Below, in pieces: positions 18,046 through 29,749 of a DNA stretch of 64,000 bases. Position numbers and translations under genes: made by a program. The stretch spans positions 22,551,188 to 22,615,187 of the forward strand of contig NC_081198.1 of the NCBI RefSeq assembly GCF_902713425.1. Reading direction: 5' to 3'. The stretch's first letter is position 1. Each line of letters begins with the position of its first letter. The notes below the pieces were generated by a model that was not told the origin of the DNA, made no database searches, and saw only the letters and a program-made list of their open reading frames with translations. Source of the stretch: Acipenser ruthenus. Taxonomy: Eukaryota > Chordata > Actinopteri > Acipenseriformes > Acipenseridae.

Positions 18046-18646
18046 GGCGACTTGGCCCTTGCCCGGGGCCCCCCAGCCCGGACGGCACAGGGGGATTCAA
18101 AGGTGGGTGCAAAATTCCAAGCACAAGCAGACCCCCAAAAAACGGGCTGTTGCTTCCAGAGGGGAAATGTGCAATTTAAGCAGGAGAAAACAAAACAAAG
18201 CAAAAACACACACATAACACCAAAAACAAAACATAAACTGGCGGAGTGCGTCTTACAAATAGTCATGCCAAGCTGCTATGCTGTGCAAGGTGCCTTGGGT
18301 AACTACAACTGTGCCTCGCTGGCTGGCTGGCTTGCTAAGAAGGTCCTGGCATAGGGACATGTTCCACCACACTTGTCTGGTTAGCTGCATGCTCCCAGGA
18401 AACAACCTGCTGCTGTCTACATCATCACCACATGTGAATAAAAGAAAGAAAGACAGCAAGAAAGAAAGAGAGAAAGAAAGAGAGAAAGAGAGAAAGAAAG
18501 AGAGAAAGAAAGAAAGAGAGAAAGAAAAAAAAAGAAGTAAAACGGCGGGAAAACTTGCATGAACACTGGCACTCTCCCTCCAGCAGGGGTAGACAAAATG
18601 CTCACAGGAGAGATCCAGATCTGACTTTGACCAACGTTAGAGAAAG

Positions 18647-18834
18647 GTGTGCACCGTTCCCGGAGGTACTGCAATACCGGGCCGATGCGTGGAGTGGACG
18701 GAGCAAGCCCCTGTTCCATCTCCCGATTCCAAAAATCAATTTAATATATGGTCCCATGATAGGGGACGTATCAGATATTAAACTGATAAGAACAGATACT
18801 ACACTTGATCTTAGCCAAAAGGCCGAGAAGCGAT
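18647..18834 (-). ncRNA. RNU2: U2 snRNA gene (G6) with stem IIb change
   Basis: Complete U2 with PSE and 3' box. RNA position 79 is U instead of G (plus-strand a at 18756), which removes the loop-closing C73-G79 pair of stem IIb. The same variant occurs in G10. Confidence 0.95.
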
Positions 18835-19435
18835 GGCGACTTGGCCCTTGCCCGGGGCCCCCCAGCCCGGACGGCACAGGGGGATTCAAAGGTGGGTGCA
18901 AAATTCCAAGCACAAGCAGACCCCCAAAAAACGGGCTGTTGCTTCCAGAGGGGAAATGTGCAATTTAAGCAGGAGAAAACAAAACAAAGCAAAAACACAC
19001 ACATAACACCAAAAACAAAACATAAACTGGCGGAGTGCGTCTTACAAATAGTCATGCCAAGCTGCTATGCTGTGCAAGGTGCCTTGGGTAACTACAACTG
19101 TGCCTCGCTGGCTGGCTGGCTTGCTAAGAAGGTCCTGGCATAGGGACATGTTCCACCACACTTGTCTGGTTAGCTGCATGCTCCCAGGAAACAACCTGCT
19201 GCTGTCTACATCATCACCACATGTGAATAAAAGAAAGAAAGACAGCAAGAAAGAAAGAGAGAAAGAAAGAGAGAAAGAGAGAAAGAAAGAGAGAAAGAAA
19301 GAAAGAGAGAAAGAAAAAAAAAGAAGTAAAACGGCGGGAAAACTTGCATGAACACTGGCACTCTCCCTCCAGCAGGGGTAGACAAAATGCTCACAGGAGA
19401 GATCCAGATCTGACTTTGACCAACGTTAGAGAAAG

Positions 19436-19623
19436 GTGTGCACCGTTCCCGGAGGTACTGCAATACCGGGCCGATGCGTGGAGTGGACGGAGCAAGCCCC
19501 TGTTCCATCTCCCGATTCCAAAAATCAATTTAATATATGGTCCCCTGATAGGGGACGTATCAGATATTAAACTGATAAGAACAGATACTACACTTGATCT
19601 TAGCCAAAAGGCCGAGAAGCGAT
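19436..19623 (-). ncRNA. RNU2: U2 snRNA gene, intact (G7)
   Basis: Consensus U2 sequence throughout. Its PSE carries one extra base (see 19670-19688). Confidence 0.97.
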
Positions 19624-19669
19624 GGCGACTTGGCCCTTGCCCGGGGCCCCCCAGCCCGGACGGCACAGG

Positions 19670-19688
19670 GGGATTCAAAAGGTGGGTG
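19670..19688 (-). promoter_or_regulatory. PSE variant with one inserted base
   Basis: Reads CACCCACCTTTTGAATCCC on the minus strand, with four T where most units have three. The same insertion is upstream of G13 (about 29055-29073) and G15 (about 37044-37062), and these units also share tgcaatgctgtac further upstream. The change alters PSE spacing and could affect SNAPc binding. Confidence 0.6.
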
Positions 19689-20218
19689 CAAAATTCCAAG
19701 CACAAGCAGACCCCCAAAAAACGGGCTGCTGCTTCCAGAGGGGAAATGTGCAATTTAAGCAGGAGAAAACAAAACAAAGCAAAAACACACACATAACACC
19801 AAAAACAAAACATAAACTGGCGGAGTGCGTCTTACAAATAGTCATGCCAAGCTGCAATGCTGTACAAGGTGCCTTGGGTAACTACAACTGTGCCTCGCTG
19901 GCTGGCTGGCTTGCTAAGAAGGTCCTGGCATAGGGACATGTTCCACCACACTTGTCTGGTTAGCTGCATGCTCCCAGGAAACAACCTGCTGCTGTCTACA
20001 TCATCACCACATGTGAATAAAAGAAAGAAAGACAGCAAGAAAGAAAGAGAGAAAGAAAGAGAGAAAGAAAGAGAGAAAGAAAGAAAGAGAGAAAGAAAAA
20101 AAAAAGAAGTAAAACGGCGGGAAAACTTGCATCAACACTGGCACTCTCCCTCCAGCAGGGGTAGACAAAATGCTCACAGGAGAGATCCAGATCTGACTTT
20201 GACCAACGTTAGAGAAAG

Positions 20219-20406
20219 GTGTGCACCGTTCCCGGAGGTACTGCAATACCGGGCCGATGCGTGGAGTGGACGGAGCAAGCCCCTGTTCCATCTCCCGATT
20301 CCAAAAATCAATTTAATATATGGTCCCCTGATAGGGGACGTATCAGATATTAAACTGATAAGAACAGATACTACACTTGATCTTAGCCAAAAGGCCGAGA
20401 AGCGAT
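20219..20406 (-). ncRNA. RNU2: U2 snRNA gene, intact (G8)
   Basis: Consensus U2 with normal PSE and 3' box. Confidence 0.97.
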
Positions 20407-20992
20407 GGCGACTTGGCCCTTGCCCGGGGCCCCCCAGCCCGGACGGCACAGGGGGATTCAAAGGTGGGTGCAAAATTTCAAGCACAAGCAGACCCCAAAA
20501 AAACGGGCTGCTGCTTCCAGAGGGGAAATGTGCAATTTAAGCAGGAGAAAACAAAACAAAGCAAAAACACACACATAATACCAAAAACAAAACATAAACT
20601 GGCGGAGTGCGTCTTACAAATAGTCATGCCAAGCTGCTATGCTGTGCAAGGTGCCTTGGGTAACTACAACTGTGCCTCGCTGGCTGGCTGGCTTGCTAAG
20701 AAGGTCCTGGCATAGGGACATGTTCCACCACACTTGTCTGGTTAGCTGCATGCTCCCAGGAAACAACCTGCTGCTGTCTACATCATCACCACATGTGAAT
20801 AAAAGAAAGAAAGACAGCAAGAAAGAAAGAGAGAAAGAAAGAGAGAAAGAGAGAAAGAAAGAGAGAAAGAAAAATAAAAGAAGTAAAACGGCGGGAAAAC
20901 TTGCATCAACACTGGCACTCTCCCTCCAGCAGGGGTAGACAAAATGCTCACAGGAGAGATCCAGATCTGACTTTGACCAACGTTAGAGAAAG

Positions 20993-21107
20993 GTGTGCAC
21001 CGTTCCCGGAGGTACTGCAATACCGGGCCGATGCGTGGAGTGGACGGAGCAAGCCCCTGTTCCATCTCCCGATTCCAAAAATCAATTTAATATATGGTCC
21101 CCTGATA
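20993..21107 (-). ncRNA. U2 snRNA 3' fragment (nt 74/76-188) left by A4
   Basis: U2 runs through cctgata and then switches to ctctttt of the LINE. The break is in the apical loop of stem IIb, a different site from A2 and A3. Two bases (ta) are shared. Confidence 0.95.
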
Positions 21108-21740
21108 CTCTTTTATTGAGATTTTACATTTTTTACATTTACACCCATTCGTTTTTTCATTCATTTTACATTTCTTTTAAAGATGACATTCATGCATACA
21201 GACATACATTTTGTTTTAAAAGCATTTAAAATACATTTAAAAACACCAAGACAATTGTGCTTTGTACATGGTTAAAACAGACACAGATTAAAATCAACAT
21301 GAAAAAAACCTGTGCTGTTTTAAAAGTGACTGGAAAAAAAGAACCATCTATAAAAAAACAGTGCTTGTGAGGGCCGGGGAGTGCTCTCTAAAAAAGTGAA
21401 CATAAACCTAGATCTAAAACAGGGACAGGGGAAAAGGGACAGTGTATAAACAGTGAGTTAAAATTCTAAAATTTTAAAACACTTAAAATGTAACTTTTAA
21501 TAGTTTACATTAAAAATCTTAAAGATACATAAAACAAAACAAAACAAAATCAAATAAAACATTCAAATTAAATCAAAGGTCCATAAAACTGAAACAAAAA
21601 GACTACATAAAACCAGGGCACCGTTGAAAAACGGTCATGCCAGCTAAAAAGGGCGGAATGCTGGCATGACAAAATAAATAAAAGGCTTAGCGGTGCCCCG
21701 TAGTCCCGCTCCTAGGAGCTAGCGGTTCCAGTTTTTTCCC

Positions 21741-24700
21741 TTATTCCATCTTCACGTCCTGAAGTCCGGCGATCCTCCACTCCGCGCAGGCCTTGTCCTT
21801 CCCGAGGGTCCGGATGTCCAGAATTACAAAGTCCTTGATAAGAGTTTGTGCCCTTCTGGTCGTGGTGATAGTGTCTAGCTCCTGCTTGTGATAGACACAG
21901 ACGTTACGGCCTTCCCACAGGATCTGCTTGACAACATTGATGACACGCCAAACGCACTTAGCTGTGCTGGTAGTGATTCCTCCCGCAGGCCCATAGAGCA
22001 CAGTCTCAGCGGTCATCTTGGCCGTGTCAGCAAACCTGTTTAGGAAGACAGAGACAGAGAGCCAGACACTGCCAGCCACATCACACTCCCAGAAGATATG
22101 GGCTGGTGTTTCTCTCTTGCGGCACTTTGCATAGGGGCATGTTTCTACTTGGGCTAGTCCCCTCCTGAACATGAACGCTCGAGTGGGGAGTGCACTGTGG
22201 ACGGTGTTCCATGCTATATCCTTCTGGACATTACTGAGGCAGCTGTGAGACACATTCTCCCAGATTTTTTGGCTTTGGGTGAGGGAGAAAGTAGCTACTT
22301 TTTCAATTTCCTGGGAACCGGCAAGATATTTAGTTACAGCCTTGTATTCCCAGGAGGACAATTTTGCTTTATCTAAGCCCAATTTATATATAGTGTCCCT
22401 TAAGGTTCTATAATACAATGGGGGGTCCCAGGAGTACGGCACGGTGTTATCAATAGTGCAGAGGCCCAAGGCCCTGAGACAGGTGGCAAAATAGAAACGA
22501 TTCATGTAACATACCTTCCTGTCCAGGGCCTGGATGTTCTTGATAGTTTGCGTGAGCCCCTGCACTCGGGTGAGCTGCACAACGTCCGGGACCCCCTTAC
22601 CTCCCTTCTTGTCGGCTTTACTCAGAGTGGCTCGCTTTACCCTCTCCATCTTGCTGCCCCAGATAAAGCGGTGGATAATGCGGTCCACCACTTTTTTGGT
22701 GGTACTGTCTGGGGGAAAGATTTTTCCTACATAAGAGAGGATGGGGAACAGTATAGACTTGGTTATTAATACTCTACCCGTCATTGTTAAGGATCTTGTG
22801 CTCCATCCGCCAATCTTTTTACGGACCTGGTTAATGGCCGCCGTCCAGCTCTGGGCCCCCGAGCTATTGTTCTCGAAAATGAGGCCCAGAATCTTGATTT
22901 TGTCCTTTTTGACAGGGTACATGTCCGACAGTTCCCTATCTACCTGCCAATTTTTAGACACGTAGACTTCGCTCTTGGACTTATTAATCACTGCCCCGGT
23001 CGCCGTGCAGTACTTCTCAAGGATATTACTAATCCGAGGTACCGACGATGTGTTGGTGCAAATGAGTGACACATCGTCCATATATGCTGTTGTTTTGACC
23101 TGGACCCCGTTGGATCCAGGCAGCTGGAAACCAGTTATATTGGTATCCCTACGAATTGCCTGCAGGAGGGGTTCAATGCACACGACATATAGCAGTGGGG
23201 ATAGTGGGCAACCCTGTCTGACCCCTGACTGGATAGATATTTTACCAGTCAGGTGCCTGTTCACCAAGACTCGGGTACTAATGTTTGTATATATGGTTTT
23301 AACCCACTCCCTAAGTCCAGGAGCGAATTTCATCTGGTCCATCACTTTGTACATATATTCATGGCTTACCCTATCGAACGCCTTCTCCTGGTCAAGGTTG
23401 AACAGGCAGAGGGGATGGTTCCGTTCTCTAGAATAAGCCAGAATGTCCCTTGTTAACATTAAAATATCCGTGATGGACCTCCCTGGGACGCCACAAGCCT
23501 GGTCGGGGCCAATGACCAAAGGGAGGTGTACTTGTAGCCGGAGCATCAGAGCTTTGGCTAGTATCTTGTAATCCACGCAAAGGAGGCTGATTGGGCGCCA
23601 ATTCCGTAGATCTTTAACTTCCCCTTTCTTATGAAGGAGAGTAATTACACTCTCCCGCATAGAAGGGCCCAACCGCTTCTCCCTGTAGACCGCTCTGTAG
23701 ACCTCCGCTAAATGGACTTTTAGCGTGTCCCAAAAAAGATGGTAATACTCACCCGGGATGCCATCTGGACCTGGCGTCTTACCGGTGTTCATGGTCTTAA
23801 CCGCCTGGGTGAGCTCCTCCAGCGTGAGTTCTGGGTCCTTCTCCTCCTCCTCGTCGTCCCGCACTGAGTCAGGCTCCAACTGGCTCAGGAACCACTCTAT
23901 CAGGGTGTCATCTGTAGCTTTGATGTTATACAGGTCCCTATAGAAGTTCTCTACCACTTTTTTCACTCCCTCACTATCCTCTACTATCCTCCCCCTGCTG
24001 TCGAGCATGGAGGACATCAAGTGCCGCTTCTCCCTCGTTTTCTGGAAGAAGAAGCGAGTACACTTTTCGTCTTCCTCCATTTTTTGCACTTTTGCATTGT
24101 GCATGACCTTTCGTTGTTCCTCCCTACAAAGCACTGAAAGATCTAGCTTGGTCTGGGCTATCTCGTCGCTTACAGGGAACCCCCGAAGCTGAAGCAGGCT
24201 CAGACGCTGGAGGGCAGCATTCAGGTATTTATATTTGGCTCTCCTTTCTTTTGCTTTCCTCTTGCCTGCTGCTATGAAATAACCCTTAGTTCTCATTTTG
24301 ACCATCTCCCACCACTCTATAGGGGAGTTGAATAGGTCACGCAAAGTGGTCCACTCAACAAGCCTGCTCTTATAGGCTGCAGCTATGGAGGGGTCATCGA
24401 GTAAGGAGGTGTTTAATTTCCAGACCCCTGACCCCATCTGGGAGGTCTGAGGGACCTGCAATGTTACCTGCAGGAGCCTATGGTCAGAGAAGAAGACGGC
24501 CTGGGTGTCTACTGCCGTCTTCGTAAGGGAGCTGGTATGCAGGACGAGATCTATACGGGAGAAGGAGGTCCCAGATGAGCTCACCCAGGTAAAGGGAGGC
24601 ACCAGGTCCTTACCTGCATCACACAGGGAGAAATCAGATATTACGGAGGACAAAACTCTACTAGAGCGGTCGTTGCGTGGCCTGCTCCGGTCTACGTCCC

Positions 24701-25184
24701 TCAGAGCACAATTGAAGTCACCTGACACGATGACGGGTACGTTCCCCAGCAGGAGTGGACACAGCTGTGGAAAAAATTGAACTCTTTCGTTTTGGTTAGT
24801 GGGTGCATAGACATTGACCAGTCTGAGGGGAGTGTTGTTGTATGTCACATCCACGCTCAGAATTCTACCAGGTTCTACCTCACTGCTGCTGCGGGAGGTA
24901 ATAAATGGGTTTTTAAACAGGATACCTACTCCGTCGGCTCTGGCTATGTTGGAGCCCGACCAGAAGGAGTCCCCCAGGGTCCAACTCTCCTTCAGGTCCC
25001 TATAATCAGGGCTCGACGAAATACCACACTCCTGCAGAAAGATGAGATCTGCTTTCAAGTTAGCTAGATAGTTTAGTACATCAAATCTTTTTTGTGTCTC
25101 CCTGATGCTCCTGACATTAACAGACACACATATCAGGGCCATCAGGGTAGCTAACAAGAAAAGGAGTCGCTGCGTCCACCCCAT
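21741..25184 (-). CDS. Family A ORF2 (A4), open
   Basis: Full 1147 residues with endonuclease, YMDD and zinc knuckle motifs intact. Private changes include R101S, R142C and A943S; R826S is shared with A6. Confidence 0.94.
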   Translation of the reverse strand: MGWTQRLLFLLATLMALICVSVNVRSIRETQKRFDVLNYLANLKADLIFLQECGISSSPDYRDLKESWTLGDSFWSGSNIARADGVGILFKNPFITSRSSSEVEPGRILSVDVTYNNTPLRLVNVYAPTNQNERVQFFPQLCPLLLGNVPVIVSGDFNCALRDVDRSRPRNDRSSRVLSSVISDFSLCDAGKDLVPPFTWVSSSGTSFSRIDLVLHTSSLTKTAVDTQAVFFSDHRLLQVTLQVPQTSQMGSGVWKLNTSLLDDPSIAAAYKSRLVEWTTLRDLFNSPIEWWEMVKMRTKGYFIAAGKRKAKERRAKYKYLNAALQRLSLLQLRGFPVSDEIAQTKLDLSVLCREEQRKVMHNAKVQKMEEDEKCTRFFFQKTREKRHLMSSMLDSRGRIVEDSEGVKKVVENFYRDLYNIKATDDTLIEWFLSQLEPDSVRDDEEEEKDPELTLEELTQAVKTMNTGKTPGPDGIPGEYYHLFWDTLKVHLAEVYRAVYREKRLGPSMRESVITLLHKKGEVKDLRNWRPISLLCVDYKILAKALMLRLQVHLPLVIGPDQACGVPGRSITDILMLTRDILAYSRERNHPLCLFNLDQEKAFDRVSHEYMYKVMDQMKFAPGLREWVKTIYTNISTRVLVNRHLTGKISIQSGVRQGCPLSPLLYVVCIEPLLQAIRRDTNITGFQLPGSNGVQVKTTAYMDDVSLICTNTSSVPRISNILEKYCTATGAVINKSKSEVYVSKNWQVDRELSDMYPVKKDKIKILGLIFENNSSGAQSWTAAINQVRKKIGGWSTRSLTMTGRVLITKSILFPILSYVGKIFPPDSTTKKVVDRIIHRFIWGSKMERVKRATLSKADKKGGKGVPDVVQLTRVQGLTQTIKNIQALDRKVCYMNRFYFATCLRALGLCTIDNTVPYSWDPPLYYRTLRDTIYKLGLDKAKLSSWEYKAVTKYLAGSQEIEKVATFSLTQSQKIWENVSHSCLSNVQKDIAWNTVHSALPTRAFMFRRGLAQVETCPYAKCRKRETPAHIFWECDVAGSVWLSVSVFLNRFADTAKMTAETVLYGPAGGITTSTAKCVWRVINVVKQILWEGRNVCVYHKQELDTITTTRRAQTLIKDFVILDIRTLGKDKACAEWRIAGLQDVKME

Positions 25185-25192
25185 AGCGACTA

Positions 25193-26086
25193 TTATTGGG
25201 AGGTCGGGACACTCTTCCTACTCTTAGCTCTACGCTTGCTTCGAGGGGGCTTGGGCTTATTTGCAACTCCCATCACCCCTGAGAAGGTACTCACTGCTGC
25301 CTCGTCCAAGAAAGCACCGTCTTTATATGCACAGTATGTGGAGTTGTTGGGGCTATTCAACTCCCCACAAGGTAAGTCTGGTGGAACTTGCTCAGGGCCC
25401 CTCGGAACGTGTGGGTCAGCTTTGTCCTGGGGGGGGGTTATGACAGACAGCATTCTTTGGCTGTTACCGTCTGTTGAATTGGAGCTGTTAGCAGACTTCT
25501 GGCTTACCGCGTCCAGGGGTATTCCCATGTCCTCCAGTGCTGTATCTAGGAGGACCTCTAGGGGGCCCCTGGTTTTGCCCATACAAGGGAGGGGGTCAAG
25601 GATGCTTTGAAGGGAGGCCCTTCGCTTGAAGAGGGTCATTGCTACCGAGGTACTGCTGGTCAGGGAAGGTGTTGACCCCGACCTCTCCCTCGGTGCATTA
25701 GTGAACACCTCTTCTGCGAGGTGTGCTAGGGTTTGTGCCAACGACTGGGAAGGCTGGCTGGGGATGCCCTGGCTGGCTGCTACCTGCCCACTAGGCGGCA
25801 GTGTAGCCGTCCCACTCGCCTCCGTCTCTGCCTGCGAGGGCAAGACTGGGGACTTTGTGTGGACATTAGCTGGTTTTGGATCTATGGGGGCCACCTGCAA
25901 CTTGCTGTCTTTGATCCTGATCTTCTTTCTTTTCCCCCCCTCGTCTCTACCCTTTCTTTTCCCCACCCTCTGCTGGTTCTTCACTCCCTTCCCCTCCTTC
26001 TCACTCTCACTTTCACTGTCGCTTTCGCTTTCCTCCCCCACGGACTCAATCCTTATGGCGTCATAACGAGAGCCGAGGGGGAGTGC
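25193..26086 (-). pseudogene. Family A ORF1 C-terminal fragment (A4)
   Basis: Encodes the acidic and basic low-complexity segments and the conserved tail from LALPLGSRYD onward. Zinc knuckles and N-terminus are lost. The frame stays open upstream into U2 spacer to 26287, but those 68 or so residues are chance translation of spacer. The stop is TAATAG instead of TCATAG, one residue short. Confidence 0.88.
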
Positions 26087-26471
26087 AAGGTCATGCCAAG
26101 CTGCTATGCTGTGCAAGGTGCCTTGGGTAACTACAACTGTGCCTCGCTGGCTGGCTGGCTTGCTAAGAAGGTCCTGGCATAGGGACATGTTCCACCACAC
26201 TTGTCTGGTTAGCTGCATGCTCCCAGGAGACAACCTGCTGCTGTCTACATCATCACCACATGTGAATAAAAGAAAGAAAGACAGCAAGAAATAGAGAAAG
26301 AAAGAGAGAAAGAGAGAAAGAAAGAGAGAAAGAAAGAAAGAGAGAAAGAAAAAAAAAAGAAGTAAAACAGCGGGAAAACTTGCATCAACACTGGCACTCT
26401 CCCTCCAGCAGGGGTAGACAAAATGCTCACAGGAGAGATCCAGATCTGACTTTGACCAACGTTAGAGAAAG

Positions 26472-26659
26472 GTGTGCACCGTTCCCGGAGGTACTGCAAT
26501 ACCGGGCCGATGCGTGGAGTGGACGGAGCAAGCCCCTGTTCCATCTCCCGATTCCAAAAATCAATTTAATATATGGTCCCATGATAGGGGACGTATCAGA
26601 TATTAAACTGATAAGAACAGATACTACACTTGATCTTAGCCAAAAGGCCGAGAAGCGAT
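26472..26659 (-). ncRNA. RNU2: U2 snRNA gene (G10) with stem IIb change
   Basis: Complete gene with the same G79U variant as G6, which indicates a common unit origin. Confidence 0.95.
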
Positions 26660-27165
26660 GGCGACTTGGCCCTTGCCCGGGGCCCCCCAGCCCGGACGGC
26701 ACAGGGGGATTCAAAGGTGGGTGCAAAATTCCAAGCACAAGCAGACCCCCAAAAAACGGGCTGCTGCTTCCAGAGGGGAAATGTTCAATTTAAGCAGGAG
26801 GAAACAAAACAAAGCAAAAACACACACATAACACCAAAAACAAAACATAAACTGGCGGAGTGCGTCTTACAAATAGTCATGCCAAGCTGCTATGCTGTGC
26901 AAGGTGCCTTGGGTAACTACAACTGTGCCTCGCTGGCTGGCTGGCTTGCTAAGAAGGTCCTGGCATAGGGACATGTTCCACCACACTTGTCTGGTTAGCT
27001 GCATGCTCCCAGGAAACAACCTGCTGCTGTCTACATCATCACCACATGTGAATAAAAGAAAGAAAGACAGCAAGAAAGAAAGAGAGAAAGAAAGAGAGAA
27101 AGAGAGAAAGAAAGAGAGTAAGAAAAAAAAAAGAAGTAAAACGGCGGGAAAACTTGCATCAAGTA

Positions 27166-27200
27166 GACAAATGTAGACAAATGTAGACAAATGTAGACAA
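27166..27200. repeat. Short gtagacaaat tandem repeat downstream of G11
   Basis: The 10-bp motif gtagacaaat recurs three times before the normal gtagacaaaatgctc, and about 26 bp of the usual sequence (cactctccctccagcag region) is missing. It looks like slippage with deletion just beyond the 3' box. Confidence 0.85.
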
Positions 27201-27250
27201 AATGCTCACAGGAGAGATCCAGATCTGACTTTGACCAACGTTAGAGAAAG

Positions 27251-27438
27251 GTGTGCACCGTTCCCGGAGGTACTGCAATACCGGGCCGATGCATGGAGTG
27301 GACGGAGCAAGCCCCTGTTCCATCTCCCGATTCCAAAAATCAATTTAATATATGGTCCCCTGATAGGGGACGTATCAGATATTAAACTGATAAGAACAGA
27401 TACTACACTTGATCTTAGCCAAAAGGCCGAGAAGCGAT
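27251..27438 (-). ncRNA. RNU2: U2 snRNA gene (G11)
   Basis: Complete gene with one substitution, RNA C146U (plus-strand a at 27293). The 3' box is intact. Confidence 0.95.
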
Positions 27439-28031
27439 GGCGACTTGGCCCTTGCCCGGGGCCCCCCAGCCCGGACGGCACAGGGGGATTCAAAGGTGGG
27501 TGCAAAATTCCAAGCACAAGCAGACCCCCAAAAAACGGGCTGCTGCTTCCAGAGGGGAAATGTGCAATTTAAGCAGGAGCAAACAAAACAAAGCAAAAAC
27601 ACACACATAACACCAAAAACAAAACATAAACTGGCGGAGTGCGTCTTACAAATAGTCATGCCAAGCTGCTATGCTGTGCAAGGTGCCTTGGGTAACTACA
27701 ACTGTGCCTCGCTGGCTGGCTGGCTTGCTAAGAAGGTCCTGGCATAGGGACATGTTCCACCACACTTGTCTGGTTAGCTGCATGCTCCCAGGAAACAACC
27801 TGCTGCTGTCTACATCATCACCACATGTGAATAAAAGAAAGAAAGACAGCAAGAAAGAGAGAAAGAAAGAGAGAAAGAAAGAGAGAAAGAGAGAAAGAAA
27901 GAGAGAAAGAAAAAAAAAGAAGTAAAACGGCGGGAAAACTTGCATCAACACTGGCACTCTCCCTCCAGCAGGGGTAGACAAAATGCTCACAGGAGAGATC
28001 CAGATCTGACTTTGACCAACGTTAGAGAAAG

Positions 28032-28219
28032 GTGTGCACCGTTCCCGGAGGTACTGCAATACCGGGCCGATGCGTGGAGTGGACGGAGCAAGCCCCTGTT
28101 CCATCTCCCGATTCCAAAAATCAATTTAATATATGGTCCCCTGATAGGGGACGTATCAGATATTAAACTGATAAGAACAGATACTACACTTGATCTTAGC
28201 CAAAAGGCCGAGAAGCGAT
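28032..28219 (-). ncRNA. RNU2: U2 snRNA gene, intact (G12)
   Basis: Consensus U2 sequence with normal PSE and 3' box. Confidence 0.97.
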
Positions 28220-28820
28220 GGCGACTTGGCCCTTGCCCGGGGCCCCCCAGCCCGGACGGCACAGGGGGATTCAAAGGTGGGTGCAAAATTCCAAGCACAA
28301 GCAGACCCCCAAAAAACGGGCTGCTGCTTCCAGAGGGGAAATGTGCAATTTAAGCAGGAGAAAACAAAACAAAGCAAAAACACACACATAACACCAAAAA
28401 CAAAACATAAACTGGCGGAGTGCGTCTTACAAATAGTCATGCCAAGCTGCTATGCTGTGCAAGGTGCCTTGGGTAACTACAACTGTGCCTCGCTGGCTGG
28501 CTGGCTTGCTAAGAAGGTCCTGGCATAGGGACATGTTCCACCACACTTGTCTGGTTAGCTGCATGCTCCCAGGAAACAAACTGCTGCTGTCTACATCATC
28601 ACCACATGTGAATAAAAGAAAGAAAGACAGCAAGAAAGAAAGAGAGAAAGAAAGAGAGAAAGAGAGAAAGAAAGAGAGAAAGAAAGAAAGAGAGAAAGAA
28701 AAAAAAAGAAGTAAAACGGCGGGAAAACTTGCATGAACACTGGCACTCTCCCTCCAGCAGGGGTAGACAAAATGCTCACAGGAGAGATCCAGATCTGACT
28801 TTGACCAACGTTAGAGAAAG

Positions 28821-29008
28821 GTGTGCACCGTTCCCGGAGGTACTGCAATACCGGGCCGATGCGTGGAGTGGACGGAGCAAGCCCCTGTTCCATCTCCCGA
28901 TTCCAAAAATCAATTTAATATATGGTCCCCTGATAGGGGACGTATCAGATATTAAACTGATAAGAACAGATACTACACTTGATCTTAGCCAAAAGGCCGA
29001 GAAGCGAT
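28821..29008 (-). ncRNA. RNU2: U2 snRNA gene, intact (G13)
   Basis: Consensus U2 sequence. Its PSE has the one-base insertion also found with G7 and G15. Confidence 0.97.
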
Positions 29009-29595
29009 GGCGACTTGGCCCTTGCCCGGGGCCCCCCAGCCCGGACGGCACAGGGGGATTCAAAAGGTGGGTGCAAAATTCCAAGCACAAGCAGACCCCC
29101 AAAAAACGGGCTGCTGCTTCCAGAGGGGAAATGTGCAATTTAAGCAGGAGAAAACAAAACAAAGCAAAAACACACACATAACACCAAAAACAAAACATAA
29201 ACTGGCGGAGTGCGTCTTACAAATAGTCATGCCAAGCTGCAATGCTGTACAAGGTGCCTTGGGTAACTACAACTGTGCCTCGCTGGCTGGCTGGCTTGCT
29301 AAGAAGGTCCTGGCATAGGGACATGTTCCACCACACTTGTCTGGTTAGCTGCATGCTCCCAGGAAACAACCTGCTGCTGTCTACATCATCACCACATGTG
29401 AATAAAAGAAAGAAAGAGAGAAAGAAAGAGAGAAAGAGAGAAAGAAAGAGAGAAAGAAAGAAAGAGAGAAAGAAAAAAAAAAGAAGTAAAACGGCGGGAA
29501 AACTTGCATCAACACTGGCACTCTCCCTCCAGCAGGGGTAGACAAAATGCTCACAGGAGAGATCCAGATCTGACTTTGACCAACGTTAGAGAAAG

Positions 29596-29749
29596 GTGTG
29601 CACCGTTCCCGGAGGTACTGCAATACCGGGCCGATGCGTGGAGTGGACGGAGCAAGCCCCTGTTCCATCTCCCGATTCCAAAAATCAATTTAATATATGG
29701 TCCCCTGATAGGGGACGTATCAGATATTAAACTGATAAGAACAGATACT
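29596..29749 (-). ncRNA. U2 snRNA 3' fragment (nt 35/37-188) left by A5
   Basis: Same junction as the A3 stub at 10645-10798, ending cagatact. Confidence 0.94.

Larger units (their letters stand above)
17561..21107 (-). repeat. U2 tandem unit block III (four genes plus stub)
   Basis: Head-to-tail units with gene starts at 18045, 18834, 19623 and 20406, giving periods of 789, 789 and 783 bp. Microsatellites lie at 17671-17749, 18438-18538, 19226-19327, 20016-20109 and 20798-20883. Diagnostic spacer variants (gcatgaac versus gcatcaac, tgcaatgctgtac versus tgctatgctgtgc) show that several unit types are interspersed. Confidence 0.95.
21108..26086 (-). mobile_element. LINE family A copy 4, 5'-truncated
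   Basis: About 5.0 kb: complete 3' UTR and ORF2, and the C-terminal part of ORF1. The 5' side ends inside ORF1 at gagtgc and joins U2 spacer (tcatgccaagc) through four filler bases, aagg. A6 has the same truncation point and the same filler, so the two copies derive from one insertion. Confidence 0.94.
26087..29749 (-). repeat. U2 tandem unit block IV (four genes plus stub)
   Basis: Gene starts at 26659, 27438, 28219 and 29008. Microsatellites are at 26266-26362, 27051-27136, 27831-27922, 28611-28710 and 29401-29486. The unit before G11 has lost the cactggcactctccc region and carries a short gtagacaaat tandem repeat at 27166-27200. Confidence 0.95.

Noticed and set aside
25193-26287. A single 364-residue protein starting in U2 spacer
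   Set aside because: Only the part from 26086 downward is LINE ORF1; the upstream residues are spacer read by chance after 5' truncation.
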